Below, piece after piece: positions 1 through 7,195 of a stretch of 7,968 nucleotides of DNA; position 1 is the first letter of the stretch; every line of letters begins with the position of its first letter. Below the pieces are notes generated by a model. The model did not search any database and was not told where the DNA came from. It saw only the letters and a list, made by a program, of their open reading frames with translations. The DNA comes from Nitrospira sp. Its GTDB lineage: Bacteria; Nitrospirota; Nitrospiria; Nitrospirales; Nitrospiraceae. A program made the translations under genes and the position numbers. The stretch lies in NCBI GenBank assembly GCA_015904055.1, contig JABMDE010000093.1, positions 31,155-39,122 on the forward strand. The letters are read 5' to 3'.

Positions 1-930
1 ATCGCCATGCCCGGCTATACCCACTTGCAACGGGCGCAGCCCGTCCTGTTTGCCCATCATCTGCTCGCCTATGTGGAGATGGTCGAGCGGGACAAGGGAC
101 GCTTCCGCGATGCCAAAACCAGACTCAACGTCATGCCGCTCGGATCAGGAGCCTTGGCCGGAACGAATTATCCGGTGGATCGGCGATACACAGCCAAGCT
201 TTTGGGTTTCCCGGCAGTGACGGCCAACAGCATGGATGCGGTATCCGATCGCGACTTCATGATCGAAACGGCATCAGCCTTATCCATTGCAATGATGCAT
301 TTGTCCAGGCTCAGCGAAGAGTTGATCCTCTGGGCATCGCAGGAATTCCGGTTTGTCGAGCTGCCGGACGCATTTTGCACCGGCAGCAGCATGATGCCGC
401 AGAAAAAGAATCCCGATGTGCCCGAGTTAGTCCGAGGCAAGACCGGACGTGTCTATGGCCACCTCATGAATCTTCTCGTCACCCTCAAGGCGCTCCCGTT
501 GAGTTATAATCGGGACTTGCAAGAGGACAAGCCGGCGCTCTTCGATGCGCTCGACACAGTAGAGGCCTCTCTGAATGTTATGACCGAATTGATGCGCCGC
601 CTCAAGGTGAACCGAGAGGTACTCGCGCAGTCGTTACAGAGCGGTGGTTTTCTTGCCACCGAATTAGCCGACTACTTGGTGGAACGCGGTGTGCCCTTTC
701 GTGAAGCGCATGGAATCACCGGACGGATCGTACGGTCGGCGATTGAACAGGAGCGCGAGCTAACTGATTTTTCATTGGAAGAGCTGCGCACGTTCTCCGA
801 TCGGATTGAGCGAGGAGTCTTCGCGCGATTGACTGTTTCGGCGGCAATCGACCGGAAGCGGCAGATCGGCGGAACGGCGCGTGGGCGAGTGGAGCAACGG
901 CTCAAAGAATTGGAACGGTCACTGCGATGA
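1..930 (+). CDS. argH: Argininosuccinate lyase, 5'-truncated by window edge (copy 1)
   Basis: Cleaves argininosuccinate to arginine and fumarate, the last step of arginine synthesis, in the cytosol as a homotetramer. The window opens in frame at the codon matching residue 162 of the complete copy at 4218-5630; the ATG at 7 is an internal Met (residue 164), not a start. Visible motifs are GYTHLQ, with the His expected to take part in catalysis, and the fumarase/aspartase-superfamily signature GSSMMPQKKNPD at 385-420, whose flexible loop carries the catalytic Ser. The HTGRSRNDQ region lies upstream and is not in the window. Against copy 2 I count 42 base differences in 930 (about 4.5%) but only three residue changes (E/D and A/T near 616-626, T/A near 790), so the sequence looks under purifying selection. 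The stop overlaps the next start (ATGA, 927-930). The family call is near certain; whether the gene is intact upstream cannot be seen. Confidence 0.96.
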   Translation: MAMPGYTHLQRAQPVLFAHHLLAYVEMVERDKGRFRDAKTRLNVMPLGSGALAGTNYPVDRRYTAKLLGFPAVTANSMDAVSDRDFMIETASALSIAMMHLSRLSEELILWASQEFRFVELPDAFCTGSSMMPQKKNPDVPELVRGKTGRVYGHLMNLLVTLKALPLSYNRDLQEDKPALFDALDTVEASLNVMTELMRRLKVNREVLAQSLQSGGFLATELADYLVERGVPFREAHGITGRIVRSAIEQERELTDFSLEELRTFSDRIERGVFARLTVSAAIDRKRQIGGTARGRVEQRLKELERSLR

Positions 931-1163
931 AATATCTCGCACTCATCGTTGCCGCAAGCCTGGTGAGTTCCTGCGGTGTGGTGGGGGCGCCGGTTGCGCC
1001 AGAGACCGTCGGAGTGACGCCCACCATTGAATCGCAAAAGAAGCAGCATGAGGCCCTGACGGCACAGCAGCGGGAAGCGGCAGCTAAATCCGAAGAGCCG
1101 GACCCTGCCCTGCTGGACCACGATGAACTCCTGCCGCCGTTGCGTCCGGTAGGCACGAGATGA
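927..1163 (+). CDS. Small LptM/YifL-like lipoprotein (copy 1)
   Basis: A 78-residue predicted lipoprotein. It has a short basic start (MK), a hydrophobic stretch at residues 3-13 and a lipobox VSSC with the lipidated Cys at 16. A Pro/Glu/Gln-rich hydrophilic tail follows and no further membrane segment is visible. After the Cys the sequence CGVVGAPVAPE resembles the CGLKGPLY pattern of LptM (YifL), which in E. coli assists maturation of the LPS translocon LptD/LptE. In many proteobacteria such a gene sits directly beside lysA, as here. The function is therefore an inference from lipobox, size and position. The start overlaps the argH stop (ATGA) and no strong Shine-Dalgarno is present, so translation probably depends on coupling to argH. 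This is the most divergent gene between the two copies: about 21 of 237 bases and six residues differ, while the lipobox and the C-terminal half are kept. Confidence 0.82.
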   Translation: MKYLALIVAASLVSSCGVVGAPVAPETVGVTPTIESQKKQHEALTAQQREAAAKSEEPDPALLDHDELLPPLRPVGTR

Positions 1164-1180
1164 GACGTACCGGTCTGATT

Positions 1181-1193
1181 CGCGCAAGGCGCG
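1181..1193 (+). other. Small hairpin in the lipoprotein-lysA gap (copy 1)
   Basis: CGCGC-AAG-GCGCG forms a five-base-pair stem with a three-base loop in the 69-bp gap before lysA. In the second copy the same place reads CGCAC-AAG-GTGCG. The two differences (1184 G to A, 1190 C to T) are the two sides of one base pair, so pairing is preserved. No T-run follows, so it is not a classic intrinsic terminator. A role in mRNA stability or in spacing lysA translation is possible but unproven. Confidence 0.45.
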
Positions 1194-1219
1194 CGGGTGA
1201 GCACATTGACGGCTTGAAC

Positions 1220-1224
1220 GAGGA
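1220..1224 (+). promoter_or_regulatory. Ribosome binding site for lysA (copy 1)
   Basis: GAGGA lies eight bases before the ATG at 1233 and fixes that start. It is unchanged in the second copy (5920-5924), although the base immediately before the ATG differs (C at 1232, A at 5932). Confidence 0.7.
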
Positions 1225-1232
1225 ATTTCAGC

Positions 1233-2495
1233 ATGAATAATTTTGAGTATCGCCACGGCGAATTATATTGCGAGCAGGTGCCCGTGAGCCGCATCGCAAA
1301 GGAGCTCGGCACTCCCTGTTATGTCTACAGTCATGCCACGCTCGTCCGCCATTTCAGGGCCTACGACAGCGCCTTCAAAAACATTCCCCATATCGTCGCT
1401 TTCGCGATGAAAGCCAACTCCAATCTGGCTATCTTGCGATTGATGGCGAAGGAGGGCAGCGGCGCAGATATCGTGTCGGGTGGGGAGCTATTTCGAGCCT
1501 TGAAAGCGGGCATCCCGGCCTCCAAGATCATCTTCGCTGGTGTCGGCAAATCGGCCGAGGAAATCCGCGATGCATTGAAGGCCGACATTCTCATGTTCAA
1601 TATCGAATCGTCCGCGGAGATCCACGCGATCAACGAAGTCGCCGCCTCAGTCGACAAAAAGGCCCGGATCGCATTGCGGATCAATCCGGACGTAGACCCT
1701 AAAACGCATCCGTACATCTCGACCGGGATGAAGAAGAGCAAATTCGGCATCGCGGCGGACCGCGCGCTGGAAGAGTACAAAATGGCGTCCTCGCTGAGCC
1801 ATATCGACATCGTCGGTGTCCATGCCCACATCGGCTCACAATTGACGGAGGTGACGCCGTTCGTCGATTCGCTGAAGAAAGTCGTGGCGCTTATCGATAC
1901 GCTGAAAGGCCACGGCATCAATATCCGCTATCTGAACATCGGCGGCGGGCTCGGCATTACGTATGACGCGGAGAAACCGCCCTTACCTCAGGACTTGGCC
2001 GATGCAATCTCGCCGCTCGTCAAGGATTTGGGCTTGACGCTGGTGATGGAGCCGGGCCGTGTCATCGTCGGGAATGCCGGCATTCTCGTGACAAAAGCCC
2101 TCTACCGCAAAGAGGGAGAAGCGAAGACCTTCGTCATCGTCGACGCGGCTATGAACGACTTAATCCGCCCCAGCCTCTATGGCGCCTATCACGAAATCCG
2201 CCCGCTCGATGAAGCCGCCGGCCGTCGCGACAAACAACAGGTCGACATCGTCGGCCCGGTTTGCGAATCGGGAGATTTTCTGGCCAAAGACCGCCTGTTG
2301 GCGACGATCCAGCCGGAAGAACTGCTGGCCGTGATGAGTGCAGGCGCCTATGGGTTTGTCATGGCATCGAACTACAATTCCCGTCCCCGCGTACCAGAAG
2401 CGCTCATTAAGGACGGGGACATCCACGTGATTCGCGCGCGCGAAACCTACGACGACTTGATCAAGGGCGAAACCATTCCGGCCTTTCTCAGCTAA
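1233..2495 (+). CDS. lysA: Diaminopimelate decarboxylase (copy 1)
   Basis: PLP-dependent enzyme that decarboxylates meso-diaminopimelate to L-lysine, the final step of lysine synthesis, in the cytosol, usually as a dimer. The 420-residue length is normal. A fold-type III alanine-racemase-like barrel carries the PLP lysine in AFAMKAN (K60), HAHIGSQ (His199 region), the phosphate-binding IGGGLG (236-241) and EPGR (273-276). The C-terminal beta domain has CESGD (Cys344, donated to the partner's active site) and GAYGFVMASNYN (Tyr373). The ATG at 1233 has GAGGA eight bases upstream and gives the usual N-terminus, beginning shortly before GTPCYVYS. It follows the lipoprotein after 69 bp and precedes dapA by 11 bp, so it is probably co-transcribed with both. 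Against copy 2 I count about 75 base differences and 12 conservative residue changes, none in the motifs listed. It appears fully functional. Confidence 0.97.
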   Translation: MNNFEYRHGELYCEQVPVSRIAKELGTPCYVYSHATLVRHFRAYDSAFKNIPHIVAFAMKANSNLAILRLMAKEGSGADIVSGGELFRALKAGIPASKIIFAGVGKSAEEIRDALKADILMFNIESSAEIHAINEVAASVDKKARIALRINPDVDPKTHPYISTGMKKSKFGIAADRALEEYKMASSLSHIDIVGVHAHIGSQLTEVTPFVDSLKKVVALIDTLKGHGINIRYLNIGGGLGITYDAEKPPLPQDLADAISPLVKDLGLTLVMEPGRVIVGNAGILVTKALYRKEGEAKTFVIVDAAMNDLIRPSLYGAYHEIRPLDEAAGRRDKQQVDIVGPVCESGDFLAKDRLLATIQPEELLAVMSAGAYGFVMASNYNSRPRVPEALIKDGDIHVIRARETYDDLIKGETIPAFLS

Positions 2496-2499
2496 GAGG
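2494..2499 (+). promoter_or_regulatory. Ribosome binding site for dapA, overlapping the lysA stop (copy 1)
   Basis: AAGAGG sits seven bases before the dapA ATG at 2507 and shares bases with the lysA TAA (2493-2495). This suggests that ribosomes finishing lysA feed dapA translation. The same arrangement occurs at 7194-7199. Confidence 0.65.
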
Positions 2500-2506
2500 C
2501 GCTATC

Positions 2507-3304
2507 ATGTTCACCGGCTCGCATGTTGCCATCGTCACACCGTTTCGGAAAAGCGTGATTGACGAACGGGCATTCTCCGATTTGATTGAATGGCAGATCG
2601 CCAGCGGCACAAACGGCATCGTGCCTTGCGGCACCACCGGCGAATCAGCCACACTGTCACATGAAGAGCACAACCGGGTCATTGAGTTGACGGTGGAAAT
2701 CGTGAACCGGCGCGTGCCGGTCATCGCCGGGACCGGCTCGAACAGCACGGATGAGGCCATTGCGCTCACCCGACATGCAAAGCGGGCCGGAGCGGACGGC
2801 GCATTGCTGATCACACCGTACTACAACAAGCCCACCCAGGAAGGTCTCTATCGCCACTACAAAGCGGTGGCGGAATCCGTTGATCTTCCGCTCGTGCTGT
2901 ACAACATTCCTGGACGCACCGGCGTCAACATGCTGCCCTCGACCATTGCCCGCCTGTCGGCGATCAAGACGATCGTCGGAGTCAAAGAAGGCAGCGGTTC
3001 GGTTCAGCAGGCATCGGATATCGTCCAGATGTGCGGCGACCGGTTGACCGTCTTGGCCGGGGATGATTCCTTGACGCTGCCGATGATGGCAGTCGGGGGA
3101 AAAGGCGTCATTACCGTGACCGCCAATATTGTACCGGCTGAAATGGCCGCGTTAGTGAAGGCCTTTTCCAATGGAAACCTTGCCGAAGCTCAGCGGATTC
3201 ATTTCAAGCTGTCGCCGTTGTTCGCGGCATTGTTCTTTGAGACGAATCCGATTCCGGTCAAAGAGGCACTCGGAATGAGGGCACCTCCATTGCCCGTCCG
3301 TTGA
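2507..3304 (+). pseudogene. dapA: 4-hydroxy-tetrahydrodipicolinate synthase, C-terminally truncated (copy 1)
   Basis: DapA condenses pyruvate with aspartate semialdehyde, the first committed step towards diaminopimelate and lysine. The TIM barrel is complete in its catalytic parts: CGTTGES (Thr43, Thr44), TPYYNKP (Tyr106), LYNIPGR (Tyr132, Arg137) and GVKEGSG with the Schiff-base Lys160. After residue 257 (ALGM, ending at 3277) the frame enters argG DNA out of frame, adds eight unrelated residues (RAPPLPVR) and stops at 3302-3304. The product is 265 residues, against about 290-295 for the family, so the C-terminal helices that pack beside the barrel are missing. Folding or assembly is probably damaged. 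It is listed as a pseudogene, though an assembly join could also create this end. Up to the break it differs from copy 2 at about 29 of 762 bases and four residues, with no internal damage. Confidence 0.85.
3275..3283 (+). other. dapA'/'argG breakpoint
   Basis: The last recognisable dapA codon is ATG at 3275-3277. The first recognisable argG codon is GGC at 3280-3282, the Gly of GTSIARP. The codon before it in the argG frame is GAG, where the family has Leu, so the join lies within about three bases of 3278. dapA is in frame 2 and argG in frame 1, so no fused protein is made. No inverted repeat, target duplication, transposase or att-like sequence is visible at the join. Short microhomology (for example GGGC) cannot be excluded without the parent sequences. 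Confidence 0.8.
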
Positions 3305-4218
3305 TCGCGCGCCGGCAGGCCGAGATCGCCCTGAAAGAAGGCGCCGAAGCGGTCTCGCACGGCGCAACAGGCAAGGGAAATGATCAGGTGCGATTCGAGC
3401 TGACCTATACGGCGCTTGCGCCCGGTCTGAAAATCATCGCCCCCTGGCGCGAATGGACGATGCGGTCGAGGCGCGAATTGATCGAATACGCGGAACGCCA
3501 TGGCATTCCGATCACAGCGACGAAAGCCAAGCCCTACAGCATGGACTTGAACCTCTTCCATATCAGCTATGAGGGAGGCATTCTCGAAGATCCCTGGTCG
3601 GCGCCGCCGGATGAAATATTCCAAATGACGGTCTCGCCGGAGCAAGCCCCGGACAAGCCGTTGGAAGTTGAGATCGAGTACGTCGCCGGCAACCCCGTGG
3701 CTGTCGACGGCAAAAAAATGAGCCCGGCGACGCTCCTGGCCCATCTCAATAAACTGGGCGGCGCACATGGAATCGGCCGGGTCGATTTGGTCGAGAATCG
3801 CTACGTCGGCATGAAGTCTCGCGGGGTCTACGAAACACCGGGCGGTACGATTCTCCATGTCGCCCACCGGGGGCTTGAATCCTTGACGATGGACCGTGAA
3901 GTGCTCCACTTCCGGGACAGCTTGATCCCGCGGTACGCCGATCTCATCTACAACGGCTATTGGTTCAGTCCTGAGCGTGACATGATCCAGACTGCGATCG
4001 ATGCCGCCCAAAAAGATGTAAGCGGCACGGCACGCGTCAAGCTATACAAGGGCGGGTGCACGCTCGCCGGCCGTAAATCCAAGAATTCCCTCTATCGTTT
4101 GGACATCGCCACATTCGAAGAGGAGGAGGTCTACGACCAAAAGGACGCGGAAGGATTCATCCGCTTGAACGGGTTGCGATTGAAAATCAGAGCTCAGCGG
4201 CGGAAGGCTTCGACCTAA
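3280..4218 (+). pseudogene. argG: Argininosuccinate synthase, N-terminally truncated
   Basis: ArgG joins citrulline and aspartate using ATP to give argininosuccinate, the step before ArgH. About 312 residues remain of an expected 400 or so. Recognisable blocks include [27 protein letters not shown] (from 3355), [39 protein letters not shown] and [12 protein letters not shown]. The roughly 90 missing N-terminal residues include the PP-loop SGGLDTS that binds ATP, so the fragment alone should be inactive. No stop or frameshift interrupts it from 3280 to the TAA at 4216-4218, which argues that the truncation is recent or artificial. A TTG at 3301 overlaps the dapA' stop (TTGA), but no Shine-Dalgarno precedes it and the codon is an ordinary Leu in full ArgG. 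Its stop overlaps the argH start by one base (TAATG). The gene identity is firm; whether the break exists in a cell is open. Confidence 0.88.
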
Positions 4219-5630
4219 TGGCGACGGCAAAACGAACCCGCCGGACGGCCGCCGCTTCCGGCAAGGCCTGGGGAGGGCGGTTTCGCGAGAATACGAACCG
4301 GCTTGTCGAAGCATTCACCGTTTCGGTGGCAGTGGATCGGCGGCTCTATGCCCATGACATCCAAGGAAGCATCGCTCATTGCCACACCCTCGGGAAAGCA
4401 CGCGTGCTGTCGCCCCGCGAAACGAAAACCATTGTGCGCGGGCTTATCCTGGTCAAGACGGAGCTGGATCGGGGGCGGTTCAAGTTTGCGCCCCACGATG
4501 AAGATATTCACATGGCGATTGAACGGCGGTTGACCGAACTGATCGGTCCCCTGGGCGGCAAGCTGCACACGGGCCGGAGCAGAAACGATCAAGTGGCGCT
4601 GGACATTCGACTCTATCTCCGGGACCGACTCGACCGGCTGACTGAGCGGTGTGCGGAGTTTCAACGCGTTTTGCTGTCCCAGGCACAAGCGAATCTTTCG
4701 ATCGCAATGCCCGGCTATACCCACTTGCAACGGGCGCAGCCCGTCCTGTTTGCCCACCATCTGCTCGCCTATGTGGAGATGGTCGAGCGGGACAAGGGAC
4801 GCTTCCGCGATGCCAAAACCAGGCTCAACGTCATGCCGCTCGGATCAGGAGCCTTGGCTGGAACGAATTATCCGGTGGATCGGCGATACACAGCCAAACT
4901 TCTGGGTTTCCCGGCAGTGACAGCCAATAGCATGGATGCGGTATCCGATCGCGACTTTATGATCGAAACGGCATCAGCTTTATCCATTGCAATGATGCAT
5001 TTGTCCAGGCTCAGCGAAGAGTTGATCCTCTGGGCATCGCAGGAGTTCCGGTTTGTCGAGCTGCCGGACGCATTTTGCACCGGCAGCAGCATGATGCCGC
5101 AGAAAAAGAATCCCGATGTGCCCGAGTTGGTCCGAGGCAAGACCGGGCGTGTCTATGGCCACCTCATGAATCTTCTTGTCACCCTCAAGGCCCTCCCGTT
5201 GAGTTATAATCGGGACTTGCAAGAGGACAAGCCGGCGCTCTTCGATGCGCTTGACACAGTAGAGGCCTCCTTGAATGTCATGACCGAATTGATGCGCCGC
5301 CTCAAGGTGAACCGGGACGTGCTCACGCAATCGTTACAAAGCGGTGGTTTTCTTGCAACCGAATTAGCCGACTACCTGGTGGAACGCGGCGTGCCCTTTC
5401 GGGAAGCGCATGGAATCACCGGACGGATCGTACGGTCGGCGATTGAACAGGAGCGCGAGTTGACTGATTTTTCATTGGAGGAACTGCGCGCGTTCTCCGA
5501 TCGGATTGAACGAGGTGTCTTCGCGCGGTTGACCGTTTCGGCGGCAATCGACCGGAAGCGGCAGATCGGCGGAACGGCGCGTGGACGAGTGGAGCAACGG
5601 CTCAAAGAACTGGAGCGGTCACTCCGATGA
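4218..5630 (+). CDS. argH: Argininosuccinate lyase, complete (copy 2)
   Basis: Complete 470-residue enzyme releasing arginine and fumarate from argininosuccinate. Family marks in order are KAWGGRF (16-22), HTGRSRNDQ (117-125), GYTHLQ (166-171, catalytic His169), the signature loop GSSMMPQKKNPD (289-300) and an ordinary helical C-terminus. The ATG overlaps the argG stop (TAATG), and GGAAGG at 4202-4207 is a plausible but slightly distant ribosome site, so coupling to argG is likely. The first 15 residues (rich in Arg, Lys, Thr and Ala) extend beyond the usual start just before WGGRF. No in-frame ATG, GTG or TTG occurs between them and that motif, so the long start is the only one available. 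The gene ends in an ATGA overlap with the lipoprotein gene. All catalytic residues are present and I expect it to be functional. Confidence 0.97.
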   Translation: MATAKRTRRTAAASGKAWGGRFRENTNRLVEAFTVSVAVDRRLYAHDIQGSIAHCHTLGKARVLSPRETKTIVRGLILVKTELDRGRFKFAPHDEDIHMAIERRLTELIGPLGGKLHTGRSRNDQVALDIRLYLRDRLDRLTERCAEFQRVLLSQAQANLSIAMPGYTHLQRAQPVLFAHHLLAYVEMVERDKGRFRDAKTRLNVMPLGSGALAGTNYPVDRRYTAKLLGFPAVTANSMDAVSDRDFMIETASALSIAMMHLSRLSEELILWASQEFRFVELPDAFCTGSSMMPQKKNPDVPELVRGKTGRVYGHLMNLLVTLKALPLSYNRDLQEDKPALFDALDTVEASLNVMTELMRRLKVNRDVLTQSLQSGGFLATELADYLVERGVPFREAHGITGRIVRSAIEQERELTDFSLEELRAFSDRIERGVFARLTVSAAIDRKRQIGGTARGRVEQRLKELERSLR

Positions 5631-5863
5631 AACACCTCGCACTCATCATCGCAGCAGGCCTGGTGAGTTCCTGCGGTGTGGTGGGGGCGCCGGTTGCGCC
5701 GGAGACCGTCGGAGCTACGCCCACCATCGAATCGCAAAAGAGGCAGCATGAGGCCCTGACGGCGCAGCAACGGGAAACAGCGGCTAAATCCGAAGAACCG
5801 GACCCTGCCCTTCTGGACCACGATGAGCTCCTGCCGCCGTTGCGTCCGGTGGGCACAAGATGA
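5627..5863 (+). CDS. Small LptM/YifL-like lipoprotein (copy 2)
   Basis: Second 78-residue lipoprotein with the same plan: MK start, hydrophobic segment to about residue 13, lipobox VSSC with Cys16, then CGVVGAPVAPE and a charged tail ending in PPLRPVGTR. It differs from the first copy at Y3H, V8I, S11G, V30A, K39R and A51T. The signal-peptide changes keep hydrophobicity or small side chains, as expected if export and lipidation are under selection. Its start overlaps the argH stop. Assignment to the LptM group, which helps mature the outer-membrane LPS translocon, rests on the CG-x-x-G-x-P pattern after the Cys and on its place before lysA. No homology search was possible, so 'lipoprotein' is firm and 'LptM' tentative. 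Confidence 0.82.
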   Translation: MKHLALIIAAGLVSSCGVVGAPVAPETVGATPTIESQKRQHEALTAQQRETAAKSEEPDPALLDHDELLPPLRPVGTR

Positions 5864-5880
5864 GACGTACCGGCCTGATT

Positions 5881-5893
5881 CGCACAAGGTGCG
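5881..5893 (+). other. Small hairpin in the lipoprotein-lysA gap (copy 2)
   Basis: CGCAC-AAG-GTGCG, the counterpart of the hairpin at 1181-1193. The A5884/T5890 pair replaces the G1184/C1190 pair of copy 1, so the five-pair stem persists despite two substitutions. No T-run follows it. Confidence 0.45.
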
Positions 5894-5932
5894 CGGGTGG
5901 GCATATTGACGGCTTGAACGAGGAATTTCAGA

Positions 5933-7195
5933 ATGAATAATTTCGAGTACCGCCACGGCGAATTGTATTGTGAGCAGGTGCCCGTCAGCCGCATCGCAAA
6001 AGAGCTCGGCACTCCCTGTTATGTCTACAGTCATGCCACGCTCGTCCGCCATTTCAAGGCATACGACAGCGCCTTCAAAAACATTCCCCATATCGTCGCC
6101 TTCGCAATGAAAGCCAACTCCAATCTGGCTATCCTGCGATTGATGGCGAAGGAAGGCAGCGGCGCGGATATCGTATCGGGCGGGGAACTGTTTCGAGCCC
6201 TCAAAGCGGGCGTGCCGGCCTCCAAGATCATCTTCGCCGGTGTCGGCAAATCGCCCGATGAAATTCGCGACGCATTGAAGGCCGACATCCTCATGTTCAA
6301 CATCGAATCGTCCGCGGAGATCCATGCGATCAACGAGGTAGCCGCCTCGGTCGGCAAAAAAGCACGGGTCGCGTTGCGGATCAATCCGGACGTGGACCCC
6401 AAAACGCATCCGTACATCTCGACCGGGATGAAGAAGAGCAAGTTCGGCATTGCGGCGGATCGCGCGCTTGAAGAGTACAAAATGGCGTCCTCGCTGAGCC
6501 ATATCGACATTGTCGGTGTCCATGCCCACATCGGTTCACAATTGACAGACGTGACGCCGTTCGTCGATTCGCTGAAGAAGGTCGTGGCGCTTATCGATAC
6601 GCTGAAAGGCCACGGCATCAATATCCGCTATCTGAACATCGGCGGCGGGCTCGGCATCACCTATGATGCGGAGAAACCGCCCTTGCCTCAGGACTTGGCC
6701 GATGCGATCTCACCGCTCGTCAAGGATTTGGGATTGACGCTGGTGATGGAGCCGGGCCGTGTCATCGTCGGGAATGCCGGCATTCTCGTCACAAAAGCCC
6801 TCTACCGCAAAGAGGGGGAAGTGAAGACATTCGTCATCGTCGACGCGGCCATGAACGACTTAATCCGCCCCAGCCTCTATGGCGCCTATCACGAAATCCG
6901 CCCGCTCGATGAAGCCGCCGGCCGTCGCGACAAACAGCAAGTCGACATCGTCGGCCCGGTCTGCGAGTCGGGAGATTTTCTGGCCAAAGACCGGCTGTTA
7001 GCGGCTATCCAGCCGGAAGAATTGCTGGCCGTGATGAGCGCAGGCGCCTATGGGTTTGTCATGGCATCGAACTACAATTCCCGTCCCCGCGTACCAGAAG
7101 CGCTCATTAAGGACGGGGAAATCCACGTTATTCGCACGCGCGAAACCTACAACGACTTAATCAAGGGCGAAACCATTCCGGCCTTTCTCAGCTAA
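5933..7195 (+). CDS. lysA: Diaminopimelate decarboxylase (copy 2)
   Basis: Complete 420-residue LysA converting meso-diaminopimelate to lysine, with every hallmark kept: K60 in AFAMKAN, HAHIGSQ, IGGGLG, EPGR, CESGD (Cys344) and GAYGFVMASNYN. GAGGA at 5920-5924 supports the ATG at 5933. Residue changes from copy 1 are R42K, I94V, A108P, E109D, D141G, I146V, E206D, A297V, T358A, D396E, A402T and D407N. These are mild and mostly away from the active-site motifs. Base differences are spread along the gene (densest around 6141-6380) and largely at third positions. That is the pattern of two working orthologues or long-separated copies, not of random sequencing error. dapA follows after 11 bp with its ribosome site overlapping the lysA stop. 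Confidence 0.97.
   Translation: MNNFEYRHGELYCEQVPVSRIAKELGTPCYVYSHATLVRHFKAYDSAFKNIPHIVAFAMKANSNLAILRLMAKEGSGADIVSGGELFRALKAGVPASKIIFAGVGKSPDEIRDALKADILMFNIESSAEIHAINEVAASVGKKARVALRINPDVDPKTHPYISTGMKKSKFGIAADRALEEYKMASSLSHIDIVGVHAHIGSQLTDVTPFVDSLKKVVALIDTLKGHGINIRYLNIGGGLGITYDAEKPPLPQDLADAISPLVKDLGLTLVMEPGRVIVGNAGILVTKALYRKEGEVKTFVIVDAAMNDLIRPSLYGAYHEIRPLDEAAGRRDKQQVDIVGPVCESGDFLAKDRLLAAIQPEELLAVMSAGAYGFVMASNYNSRPRVPEALIKDGEIHVIRTRETYNDLIKGETIPAFLS

Larger units (their letters stand above)
1..3268 (+). repeat. Diverged direct repeat, first copy
   Basis: Covers part of argH, the lipoprotein, lysA and most of dapA. Each base aligns with the base 4700 further on, without any insertion or deletion. 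By hand I count about 174 mismatches over 3268 positions (about 5.3%): argH 42/930, lipoprotein 21/237, the 69-bp gap 6, lysA 75/1263, dapA 29/762. The longest perfect runs are just under 100 bp (for example 2783-2880 and 3059-3153). The left edge is set by the window; the right edge of homology lies at or just after the end of the visible second copy. Confidence 0.95.

Noticed and set aside
7..930. ATG at 7 as the real start of a short ArgH
   Set aside because: The complete second copy shows this Met is residue 164 inside the GYTHLQ region; the gene simply begins outside the window.
1164..1232. Intrinsic terminator or lysine riboswitch before lysA
   Set aside because: The hairpin has only five pairs and no T-run, and 69 bp is too short for a lysine riboswitch.
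2783..3153. Perfectly identical tracts of 80-98 bp as evidence of gene conversion
   Set aside because: With about 5% divergence over 3.3 kb, a run near 100 bp is expected roughly once by chance, and conserved active-site codons make it likelier.
1..3268. Differences between copies as random long-read sequencing error
   Set aside because: Substitutions fall mainly at third codon positions, and there is not one indel in 3268 aligned bases, unlike error profiles.
3199..4011. Minus-strand open frame of 270 codons opposite argG
   Set aside because: It crosses the dapA/argG junction antisense to both genes and has no recognisable motif or ribosome site; a shadow of codon bias.
3275..4218. A DapA-ArgG fusion protein
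   Set aside because: The two genes are in different frames at the join, and DapA ends after eight out-of-frame codons.
5372..6529. Long open frame of 385 codons on the minus strand across argH, the lipoprotein and lysA
   Set aside because: It lies antisense to three well-supported genes, its counterpart in copy 1 is broken by stops, and its composition (Arg/Ser/Cys-rich) is that of a reverse-frame shadow in GC-rich coding DNA.
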